The notes beneath the pieces were generated by a model, which was not told the DNA's origin, made no database searches, and was given only the letters and a program-made list of their open reading frames with translations. DNA of 41,759 bases, taken from NCBI GenBank assembly GCA_902826065.1, contig CADEDM010000020.1, forward strand, positions 1-41,759, in the 5' to 3' direction. This stretch comes from an uncultured Acidobacteriota bacterium (GTDB lineage: Bacteria; Acidobacteriota; Vicinamibacteria; Vicinamibacterales; UBA2999). Position 1 is the stretch's first letter; every line of letters begins with the position of its first letter. Below, one piece after another: positions 34,462 through 41,065 of this stretch. Made by a program: the position numbers and the translations under genes.

Positions 34462-35621
34462 GACTTCTTGGGCGGCTCCCAGGACACCTGCTCGAGCCCC
34501 GACGTGCCCCCGGCAACCAGCGCCTCGGTGACCTCGTCGATCAGGACGTGCGGTGGCAGCGTCGTCCGGTAGGTCATCTCGGCCTCGTCGTCTTGCTTCA
34601 GTTCCAGCGGCTCCCAGGTGATGCCGTACTGCGCGAACACGCTGACGACGTGCGCGAGCGGGAACTCGCGGCCCTTGGCCGTCATCTCGACCAGCATCAG
34701 CCGCGGCTTGACGGCGATCACCTTGTCGAGCACGACGATCGACGCCGCCAGGAACAGGCCGCCCAGCGCGGCGATGGGCAGCGCGCCGATGCCGCAGGCC
34801 ATGCCGAGCCCCATCAGCAGGAACAGCACGGTGACGTCCTTGGGATCCTCCACCGGCGTGCGGAAGCGGATGATACCGGCCGCGCCGGCGATGCCGAACG
34901 CGCGCGCCAGCGAGCTGCCGATGATGATCATGATGAGCGCGCCCGACACCGCCAGCAGCACCTGGGCCTGCTCCATCGAGCGGTTCATCGGCCGGTCCTT
35001 CTGGTGCAGTTTCTGGACGTGGGTCACGAAGATGGCGATGACCGCCGACGACATCAGCTGCACGACTTCCGAGAACGGATAGCCCCACGGCATCGACCAC
35101 AGCGCCCCGGGCGCCGCCTCACCGCCGGTGAGCCCGCCGCCGACCAGGCCGCCGCCGGGGGCGCCGGGGACGACGCGCCAGCGCAGCCCGATCCAGGCGA
35201 TGAGCAGGCACGCGGCGATGCCCGACGAGACCCGCAACCACTCCTGCCAGTTGGTCGCCTGATGCTTCGCCTCGACGATCGAGTCGTGGATGCTGAGCAC
35301 CGTGTCGAGGCGCGCCAGGCGCAGCAGCTCGAGGGTGCGTTCGGTGGGCCGGGCGATGCGGAAGGCGCCGCCGACACGTCCGGCGCTCGTATGTGCGCGG
35401 ACCAGCGCACGAATGCCTGCGCTGTCGATCGTCGGCACCGCGTTGAGATCGGCGATGAGGAGCTTGTAGCCCTGCGACAGCAGGCGCTTCACCGACGACT
35501 CGAAGTCTTCAGCCGCGCCGCCGGCCACCAGCGGCTGCTTCGGGGTGAGCACCAGGTGGCCCCAGGTGGCACGTTGGGCACCCAGGGCGTGACGGCGCTC
35601 GGGCTGGCTCGAATCGTCCAT
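34458..35621 (-). CDS. STAS domain fused to DUF4956 membrane domain
   Basis: A 387-residue protein. Residues 20-115 are a STAS domain like anti-sigma-factor antagonists; DSAG (66-69) gives the serine that such proteins phosphorylate (S67). Residues about 133-300 contain a membrane segment (133-147), then a block at 183-300 that matches DUF4956: GSSLARAFGIAGAAGIIRFRT, VEDPKDVTVLFLLMGLGMACGIG, and two more hydrophobic segments. A cytosolic tail follows (DKVIAVKPRLMLVEM onward). DUF4956 proteins are usually free-standing and often linked to CotH and VTC genes. A fused STAS module suggests control by phosphorylation or nucleotide. ATG 35621 is chosen; the frame is open upstream only as noise. Overlaps the PLD-like gene. 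Confidence 0.88.
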   Translation of the reverse strand: MDDSSQPERRHALGAQRATWGHLVLTPKQPLVAGGAAEDFESSVKRLLSQGYKLLIADLNAVPTIDSAGIRALVRAHTSAGRVGGAFRIARPTERTLELLRLARLDTVLSIHDSIVEAKHQATNWQEWLRVSSGIAACLLIAWIGLRWRVVPGAPGGGLVGGGLTGGEAAPGALWSMPWGYPFSEVVQLMSSAVIAIFVTHVQKLHQKDRPMNRSMEQAQVLLAVSGALIMIIIGSSLARAFGIAGAAGIIRFRTPVEDPKDVTVLFLLMGLGMACGIGALPIAALGGLFLAASIVVLDKVIAVKPRLMLVEMTAKGREFPLAHVVSVFAQYGITWEPLELKQDDEAEMTYRTTLPPHVLIDEVTEALVAGGTSGLEQVSWEPPKKS

Positions 35622-35645
35622 GCAGGAATTCGCGCGGGAGCGCGA

Positions 35646-35651
35646 TAAGAT
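35646..35651 (+). promoter_or_regulatory. Putative -10 box (TAAGAT) for the metallophosphoesterase
   Basis: GATAAGAT lies in the 51-base gap between divergent genes and predicts a start near 35658, giving a leader of about 15 bases. TAGCAT at 35666-35671 touches the GTG but is too close for normal use. Confidence 0.3.
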
Positions 35652-35672
35652 CGGTGGGGCGACCGTAGCATA

Positions 35673-36563
35673 GTGCACACCAAATTGAAATGGCCGGCGC
35701 TGGCCCTGCTTGGCCTGATCGGCGCGTGCAGCGGCTCTCCGAACTCGCCGTCGCCGCCCGATGGCGGAGGCGGTCCGCCGCCGCCACCGGCAACCGTGCT
35801 CGCGGCGGGTGACGTGGCGTGGTGCGCGGATCTCACCGCGGCGCATGCCACGGCGCGGCTGCTCGATCAGCATCAGGGCACGATTCTCGCGCTCGGCGAT
35901 CTCGCGTACCTGCAGGGCACGGCGGAACAGTTCCGCGACTGCTACACGCCCACGTGGGGCCGGCATCGCGGCCGCACGCGACCGATCGCCGGAAACCACG
36001 ACTACCTCTCGCCCGGCGCTGGTCCCTACTTCGAGTACTTCGGCGACGCGGCGGGTCCGTCGGGCGACGGCTACTACGCCTACAACGCCGGCCCGTGGCG
36101 GATGATCGCGCTGAACTCGAACGTCGCGATGGAGCGCGGCTCGCCCCAGTACATCTGGCTGCAGCGGGAGTTGCAGAGCCAACCGCGCTGCACCCTTGCC
36201 TACTGGCACCATCCGCGCTTCACCTCGGGCCCGAATGGCGACCATCCGCAGACCGGCCCGCTGTGGGAGTTGCTCCACGCTGCCGGCGCCGACGTCATCC
36301 TTGTGGGTCACGACCACATCTACGAGCGCTTCCTGCCCATGACCCCCGACGGCCAGCTCGATCGCGAACGCGGCATCCGCCAGTTCATCTCCGGCGGCGG
36401 CGGCGCGATGCTCTACAAGTTCGCATCGGTCAAGGCCAACAGCGCCTCCCGCTACGAGGGCTACGGCATCCTGAAGCTCGTGCTCGGCGACAACCGCTAC
36501 GAGTGGGAGTTCCTCCCCACCTCGCCAGGGTTCGCCGACACGGGATTCGATGTCTGCCACTAG
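35673..36563 (+). CDS. Calcineurin-like metallophosphoesterase lipoprotein
   Basis: A 296-residue protein from GTG 35673. The signal peptide ends LIGAC (Cys19), a good lipobox. A Pro/Gly-rich linker (24-40) precedes the catalytic domain. Dimetal motifs are in order: GD (46-47), GDLAY (75-79), GNHD (107-110), WHHP (178-181) and GHDH (212-215), the full calcineurin-like set and close to purple-acid-phosphatase-type exported enzymes. It likely hydrolyses phosphoesters in the periplasm or at the cell surface. The next gene follows after a 24-base gap holding a heptamer repeat. Confidence 0.92.
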   Translation: MHTKLKWPALALLGLIGACSGSPNSPSPPDGGGGPPPPPATVLAAGDVAWCADLTAAHATARLLDQHQGTILALGDLAYLQGTAEQFRDCYTPTWGRHRGRTRPIAGNHDYLSPGAGPYFEYFGDAAGPSGDGYYAYNAGPWRMIALNSNVAMERGSPQYIWLQRELQSQPRCTLAYWHHPRFTSGPNGDHPQTGPLWELLHAAGADVILVGHDHIYERFLPMTPDGQLDRERGIRQFISGGGGAMLYKFASVKANSASRYEGYGILKLVLGDNRYEWEFLPTSPGFADTGFDVCH

Positions 36564-36586
36564 CCGGGGGCTGGGGCCTGGTCCCC
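36561..36586. repeat. Short heptamer repeat at the phosphoesterase stop
   Basis: GGGGGCTGGGGCCTGGTCCCC with the TAG stop at its 5' end fills almost the whole gap before the TTG start of the next gene. GGGGCC/GGTCCCC can also pair as a small hairpin. Confidence 0.6.
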
Positions 36587-36587
36587 G

Positions 36588-37505
36588 TTGAAGGCCTTCT
36601 ACTCCGACCATTTCGTCCTGCCCTTGCCGCCCGGGCATCGGTTCCCGATGGAGAAGTACTCGCGGCTGCGGGCCGCGGTACTGGCGGAGGGGCTGGTGGC
36701 GCCAGCAGATCTCGCGGAGGCGCCCGCGGCGGCGTGGGATGAGCTGCGGCTGGCGCACGCCGCCGCATACGTGCAGCAGGTCGCCAGCGGCACGCTGCCG
36801 GCCGACGTCCAGCGGCGCATCGGCTTTCCGTGGTCGCCCGAGATGGTCGAGCGGTCGCGACGCTCGGCCGGCGCGACGATTGCCGCCGCGCGCGCGGCGC
36901 TGCGCGACGGCGTCGCCGCCAACCTGGCCGGCGGCACGCACCACGCCTTCAGCGATCGCGGCGAGGGCTACTGCATCTTCAACGACGTCGCCGTCGCGGC
37001 GCGCGTGCTGCAGCGTGAGCGCCGGGTCGCGCGCGTGGCGGTCGTCGACTGCGACGTGCATCAGGGCAACGGCACCGCGGCGATCTTCCGCGACGACCCG
37101 TCGGTGTTCACGTTCTCGATGCACGGCGCCAGGAACTTCCCGTTCCGGAAGGAACAGGGCGACCTGGACGTCGAGCTCGCCGACGGCACCGGCGATGCGG
37201 ACTACCTGGCGCTGCTCGCCGCGCACCTGCCGCGCGTGCTCGACCAGCATCGGCCGGACCTCGTCTTCTACCTCGCCGGCGCGGATCCGTACGCCGGCGA
37301 TCGCCTGGGCCGGCTGGCCCTGACCTTCGACGGCCTGCGCGCGCGCGACGCCTACGTCTTCGCGCGTTGCCTCGACGCGCGGCTGCCTGTCGCGGTGGTC
37401 ATGAGCGGCGGCTACGCGCCGGATGTCGGCGACATCGTCCGCATCCACCTGCAGACGATCGCCGAGGCAGCGGCGCACGCGACGCGGTGGACCGCGGCCG
37501 CGTGA
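36588..37505 (+). CDS. Histone deacetylase-family zinc amidohydrolase
   Basis: A 305-residue protein from TTG 36588 (no ATG fits upstream of the conserved KAFYSDHFVLPLPPGHRFPMEKY). Active-site His pair H118-H119 lies in GGTHHAFSDRGEGYC. Zinc ligands are D156 and H158 (VDCDVHQGNG) and D233 (AGADPYAGDRLG). This is the class II-type bacterial HDAC/acetoin-utilisation/acetylpolyamine amidohydrolase superfamily. Members remove acyl groups from lysines, polyamines or small amides; the substrate is undefined here. Cytoplasmic. The ornithine-cyclodeaminase-family gene follows 18 bases later, hinting at linked amino-acid or polyamine chemistry. Confidence 0.92.
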   Translation: MKAFYSDHFVLPLPPGHRFPMEKYSRLRAAVLAEGLVAPADLAEAPAAAWDELRLAHAAAYVQQVASGTLPADVQRRIGFPWSPEMVERSRRSAGATIAAARAALRDGVAANLAGGTHHAFSDRGEGYCIFNDVAVAARVLQRERRVARVAVVDCDVHQGNGTAAIFRDDPSVFTFSMHGARNFPFRKEQGDLDVELADGTGDADYLALLAAHLPRVLDQHRPDLVFYLAGADPYAGDRLGRLALTFDGLRARDAYVFARCLDARLPVAVVMSGGYAPDVGDIVRIHLQTIAEAAAHATRWTAAA

Positions 37506-37523
37506 CCTGTGGGAGGATCCGGT

Positions 37524-38513
37524 ATGCCCCAGCGGTTCCGTCTCCTCACCGAAGCCCAGGTCGCGTCGCTCCTGCCCATGGCCGATCTGATCACGGCCAT
37601 GGAAGCCGCGCTGATGCGGTTCTCGTCGGGTGACGTGCTGCAGCCGGTGCGCTCGGTGCTGACCGTCGGTCCGCAGCAGGCGTACTTCGGCCTGATGCCA
37701 GCCTACGTGGCTGATCCCGGACAGCTCGGCGCCAAGATCGTCACCGTGTTCGGCGACAACGCAGCCAAAGGCCTGCCGTCGCACCTCGCGACCATCCTGC
37801 TGCTCGACGCGGACACCGGCGCGCTGGTGGCGCTGATGGACGGGCGCTACATCACGGAAGCGCGCACCGCCGCGGTGTCGGCGGTGTCGGCGCGGCACAT
37901 GGCGCGCGCCGAGGCCGCCACCCTCGCCATCCTCGGCACCGGCGTCCAGGCGCGCAGCCATCTCGAGGCACTCGCGCTGGTGCGGCCGTTGCGGGACGTG
38001 CGCGTGTGGAGCCCGAAGGCGCCCAGCCGCGAGCGCTTCGTGGCCGACATGACCGGACACGTCGCCGCCAAGATTGCCGCCACGGACAGCGCCGAGGCCG
38101 CCGTGCGCGGCGCCGACATCGTGGTGCTGGTGACGTCGTCGCCGACGCCCGTGGTCGACGACGCCTGGGTCGCGCCCGGCGCGCACGTGATCTCGGTGGG
38201 CGCCTGCCGGCCGACGCAGCGTGAGATGGCGCCCGCACTGGTCGCCCGCGCCCGTCTCGTCGTCGACTCGCGGGCGGCCGCGCTCGTGGAATCAGGCGAC
38301 ATCGTGCAAGGCATCCGCGAGGGCCGGTTCACCGACGCGCACGTGGCCGGCGAGCTGGGCGAGGTGGCGGCGGGCCGCGTGCCCGGGCGCCGCGACGCCG
38401 CCGAGGTCACGATCTTCAAGTCACTGGGCATGGCGGTGGAGGACGTGGTGGCCGCCGACCTCGTGTATCGGCGCGCACAGGTGGCCGGCGCCGGCACCGA
38501 ACTGGTGCTGTGA
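37524..38513 (+). CDS. Ornithine cyclodeaminase / mu-crystallin family enzyme
   Basis: A 329-residue protein. ATG 37524 has GGGAGG 7-8 bases upstream. Family landmarks: K71 in GAKIVTVFGDN, R114 in TEARTAAVSAVSA, and the Rossmann site ILGTGVQARSHLEAL (136-150). Members include ornithine cyclodeaminase, alanine dehydrogenase and pyrroline-2-carboxylate/ketimine reductases, all NAD(P)-dependent and cytoplasmic. The GAK-N and RTAA motifs do not separate these. The proline-racemase-family gene at 29932 makes a pyrroline-2-carboxylate reductase plausible, but the two are not in one operon. Confidence 0.92.
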   Translation: MPQRFRLLTEAQVASLLPMADLITAMEAALMRFSSGDVLQPVRSVLTVGPQQAYFGLMPAYVADPGQLGAKIVTVFGDNAAKGLPSHLATILLLDADTGALVALMDGRYITEARTAAVSAVSARHMARAEAATLAILGTGVQARSHLEALALVRPLRDVRVWSPKAPSRERFVADMTGHVAAKIAATDSAEAAVRGADIVVLVTSSPTPVVDDAWVAPGAHVISVGACRPTQREMAPALVARARLVVDSRAAALVESGDIVQGIREGRFTDAHVAGELGEVAAGRVPGRRDAAEVTIFKSLGMAVEDVVAADLVYRRAQVAGAGTELVL

Positions 38514-38547
38514 ACCTTCACGCGCATCCGTTCGTCTGGAATGAATC

Positions 38548-39066
38548 ATGGCGGCCACGAAACGACGGTGGCTCTGGGTCGTCGCCGGCGTCTGCCTGCT
38601 GGTGGGCGTCGTGGTGGCCGGCGTCGCCGCCGCGTCCTGGTTCTACTTCCGCGACCGCCTCGAGATCGCACGCGGCACCAGCCGCACCGAGGCCTTGGCC
38701 CGCTTCGAAGCCGAGCGCCAGCGCTTCGCTGACCGGCGAGCCCTGCTGGTCATGGGAGACGATCGCCGTCCCCGATACGCGGAGGGTGTGCCCGAGCATC
38801 GCAACGACGGCGAGGTGGCGAGCTTCAACGTCCTGGCGTGGGACGAGGACGACGGTGCGCTCGTCTCGGTCTCGGTGCCGCTGTGGCTGATGCGGATGAA
38901 GTCAGGTCCGATCAGCTTCGGCGAGTACGTGTCGGACATGGACGACCACGGCGTGCGGCTCCAGGCCGAAGACCTGCAGCGCTACGGGCCCGGCGTGCTG
39001 CTCGACATCGAGAGCCCCGACGGCGACCTCGTCCTCCTGACGGCACAGGCGCGGCCTCCGCAGTAG
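38548..39066 (+). CDS. Membrane-anchored protein of unknown function
   Basis: A 172-residue protein. It has one N-terminal transmembrane segment (WLWVVAGVCLLVGVVVAGVAAASWFYF, about 8-36) after positive residues, so the bulk should face the periplasm. The soluble part has FEAERQRFADRRALLVMGDD, SFNVLAWDEDDGALVSVSVPLWLMRMKSGPISF and ending GVLLDIESPDGDLVLLTAQ. I associate similar proteins with Acidobacteriota, without known function. It lies 34 bases after the OCD gene and probably ends that operon; a hairpin follows at 39071. Confidence 0.82.
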   Translation: MAATKRRWLWVVAGVCLLVGVVVAGVAAASWFYFRDRLEIARGTSRTEALARFEAERQRFADRRALLVMGDDRRPRYAEGVPEHRNDGEVASFNVLAWDEDDGALVSVSVPLWLMRMKSGPISFGEYVSDMDDHGVRLQAEDLQRYGPGVLLDIESPDGDLVLLTAQARPPQ

Positions 39067-39070
39067 GCAT

Positions 39071-39101
39071 CGGGCCGAGCCCAGCGGCCGGTTTCGGCCC
39101 G
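39071..39101 (+). terminator. Hairpin after the 38548 gene
   Basis: Perfect 8-base stem CGGGCCGA (39071-39078) / TCGGCCCG (39094-39101) with a 15-base loop, 4 bases after the stop. It lacks a T-tract but separates this gene from the sigma-54 promoter downstream. Confidence 0.5.
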
Positions 39102-39130
39102 AAACTGCTCGCGACATGAGCGGCTCGCCG

Positions 39131-39147
39131 TTGGCACGTTGGCTGCA
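39131..39147 (+). promoter_or_regulatory. Sigma-54 (RpoN) promoter
   Basis: TTGGCACGTTGGCTGCA matches the -24/-12 consensus YTGGCACGRNNNTTGCW with a single mismatch outside the spacer (C for T in the -12 box) and a T for the purine. The key GG (39133-39134) and GC (39145-39146) are exactly 10 bases apart. The predicted start is near 39158, 28 bases before the ATG at 39186, with the ribosome site in between. No enhancer-binding protein gene is in the window. Confidence 0.7.
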
Positions 39148-39185
39148 CTCCACCGCAGTGCCAGCACTGCCGACGGAGGCCGACC

Positions 39186-39557
39186 ATGCACGCCACCAGG
39201 CTCATCCCTGCCGCACTCGCCCTGATCGTCCTCACCAGCGCGACGGCCGACGCGCAGTGGCGCAACCGCGACCCGCGGGACCGCGGTCCGGTCTACGGAC
39301 GGCGCGCGCCGATCGTCGATATCGCGTCGTCGAACGGCTTCGAAGAGGGCTACCGCAAGGGCCGCGACGACGGCCGCGACCGCGATCGCTTCGATGTGCG
39401 ACGCCACGGCCGTTACCGTTCGGCCGACCAGGGCTATCGCCGCGAATACGGGCCCAAGGACGTCTACCGCCAGGCCTACCGCGCCGGATTCGAGCGCGGC
39501 TACGACGCCGGCTACCGCGACGGCCGCCGCAACCAGGGCGGACGGTGGCGGTGGTGA
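39186..39557 (+). CDS. Small exported GY/R-rich protein
   Basis: A 123-residue protein; GGAGG (39175-39179) is 6 bases before the ATG. The signal peptide ends SATADAQ (about residue 24). The mature part is Arg, Gly, Asp and Tyr-rich with spaced repeats: GFEEGYRKGRDDGRDRDR (51-68) and YRAGFERGYDAGYRDGRR (98-115), a pattern GxxxGYxxGxxDG that could form glycine-zipper or low-complexity assemblies. Such small proteins recur in Acidobacteriota and are functionally uncharacterised. It is driven by the sigma-54 promoter at 39131, so expression should depend on an enhancer-binding activator. Converges with the MscS-family gene. Confidence 0.82.
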   Translation: MHATRLIPAALALIVLTSATADAQWRNRDPRDRGPVYGRRAPIVDIASSNGFEEGYRKGRDDGRDRDRFDVRRHGRYRSADQGYRREYGPKDVYRQAYRAGFERGYDAGYRDGRRNQGGRWRW

Positions 39558-39584
39558 ACGGCTACAGCGGCCAGCCGCTCCCGG

Positions 39585-41009
39585 CTACAGGTTCAAGAAG
39601 CTCTTGATCCGCGTCAGCAGTGACTGCGGCGCGGGCGCGCTGGAGCGGGCCTCGTCGGCCGCGGCCTGCGCCTGCGCCAGGCCCTGACGGCGCGCCGAGA
39701 CGACCGCGCTCACCTCTTCGACCATGCTCGGACGCCGGACGGCCAGATCACGGAAACGCTCGGCCGTGATCTCGAGCAGCGTGGAGTCGTCGAGCGCGGT
39801 GACCGTGGCGGTGCGCGGGTCGCCGGTGAGCATCGACATCTCGCCGAAGAAGCCGCGCGACGAGATCACCGCCACTTCCTGGCCCGAGGGCTCCAGCGTC
39901 ACCCGCACGCGACCCTGCAGCACCACGAACATCGATTCGCCGGCGTCGCCCTGGCGGACGATGCGCTCGCGCGCACCGTAGAGATGCTCCTCGCACGCCG
40001 TCGCGAGCCGCAGCCGCTCGATGTCGTCAAGGCCGGCGAAGAAGTCGATGGCGCCGAGGCGTTCCGCCAGACGCTGCAGGTGTTCCGGTGGCCTGGGATG
40101 CTGCTCGTCGCGGCTGTACTCGATCTGGATCGGATACGGGATCTCGATGCCGCGCCGCTTGAACGTGTACCAGATGTTGCTGCGGACCTGGTCGCGCGCG
40201 GTGTTGTCGCGGCCGAAGTCGTCGATCCAGAAGCGCACGCGGTAATTCACCGACGACGCCGCGAAGTCCTCGATGAGCACGTCGGGCTCGGGCTCACGCA
40301 GCACCAGCGGCGCGTTCTCGAGCGCTTCGTGCAGCGCCCGCTTCACCTCGTTCGGCGGCGCGTCATAGCTGGCGCCCACCTCGACGTCGATGCGCGTGGG
40401 GATCGTCGGCTCCGAGTGGTTCAGGATCGGATCCTTCGACATCACGCTGTTGGGCACGATGATGAACTGCCCCGACTTCGTGAGCAGCTTCGTCGCCCGC
40501 CAGGTGACTTCCTGCACCTTGCCTTCGAAGTCGCCCACCTTCACCCAGTGGCCGACACGAAACGGCTTCTCGATCTGGATCGCGAGGCCGGCGAACAGGT
40601 TGCCGAGGGTGTCCTGCAGCGCGAAGCCGATGACGACGGCGCCGACCGCGGAGGTGGTGAGGAACTTCTCGTCGAGCAGCAGCGTCGCGGACACCGCGAA
40701 CAGCGCGATGACGATGACGTCCTGCACGATGGCCGGCACGCGCTCGGAGACGCGGTCGTGCCGCCACGGATTGAAGAGCAGGCCGACGGCGGCAACGATG
40801 CCGCCGGCTACCAGCAGCAGCCGCGCGAGGCCGCCGACGAGCGCGGGGTCGCCGACGCCGCGGCCGAGCGCCGCCTCGAAGCCGAAGGCCACGAGCAGCA
40901 GCACGGCGGCGAAGCCGAGCCGCGCCCGCACGAAGCGATTGCGCACGGCCGCGAGCGCCGCGAGCACGACCGCGAGCGCGACGCCGGTGGCGATGGGCAG
41001 CTGTATCAC
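39585..41009 (-). CDS. MscS-family channel with C-terminal cyclic-nucleotide-binding domain
   Basis: A 474-residue protein. Four or five transmembrane segments lie in residues 1-145. The pore-lining helix and MscS beta domain follow (SAVGAVVIGFALQDTLGNLFAGLAIQIEKPFRVGHWVKVGDFEGKV, residues about 120-165; then IIVPNSVMSKDPILNHSEP). Residues about 320-435 are a cNMP-binding domain (FFAGLDDIERLRLATACEEHLYGARERIVRQGDAGESMFVVLQGRV, GFFGEMSMLTGDPRTATVTAL). Channels of this bCNG type may be gated by cyclic nucleotide instead of, or besides, tension. In the RTATV region an Arg-Thr pair in GDPRTATV matches the phosphate-binding cassette. Inner membrane; ATG 41009. Confidence 0.93.
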   Translation of the reverse strand: MIQLPIATGVALAVVLAALAAVRNRFVRARLGFAAVLLLVAFGFEAALGRGVGDPALVGGLARLLLVAGGIVAAVGLLFNPWRHDRVSERVPAIVQDVIVIALFAVSATLLLDEKFLTTSAVGAVVIGFALQDTLGNLFAGLAIQIEKPFRVGHWVKVGDFEGKVQEVTWRATKLLTKSGQFIIVPNSVMSKDPILNHSEPTIPTRIDVEVGASYDAPPNEVKRALHEALENAPLVLREPEPDVLIEDFAASSVNYRVRFWIDDFGRDNTARDQVRSNIWYTFKRRGIEIPYPIQIEYSRDEQHPRPPEHLQRLAERLGAIDFFAGLDDIERLRLATACEEHLYGARERIVRQGDAGESMFVVLQGRVRVTLEPSGQEVAVISSRGFFGEMSMLTGDPRTATVTALDDSTLLEITAERFRDLAVRRPSMVEEVSAVVSARRQGLAQAQAAADEARSSAPAPQSLLTRIKSFLNL

Positions 41010-41025
41010 GGTGCGGTGCGGTGTG

Positions 41026-41056
41026 GGCCGAGCCGCTAGCCCCTAGCCGCTAGCCG
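41026..41056. repeat. TAGCGGC/TAGGGGC heptamer repeat
   Basis: On the minus strand four units AGCGGCT/AGCGGCT/AGGGGCT/AGCGGCT lie between the M48 gene stop (41066-41068) and the MscS-family start. The unit differs from GGGGCTG elsewhere but keeps period 7. Confidence 0.7.
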
Positions 41057-41065
41057 CTGTTCGGG

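Noticed and set aside
35622..38186. Extension of the STAS-DUF4956 frame across the plus-strand genes
   Set aside because: It is antisense to metallophosphoesterase, HDAC-family and OCD-family genes, all with intact motifs; protein-like sequence begins only at 35621.
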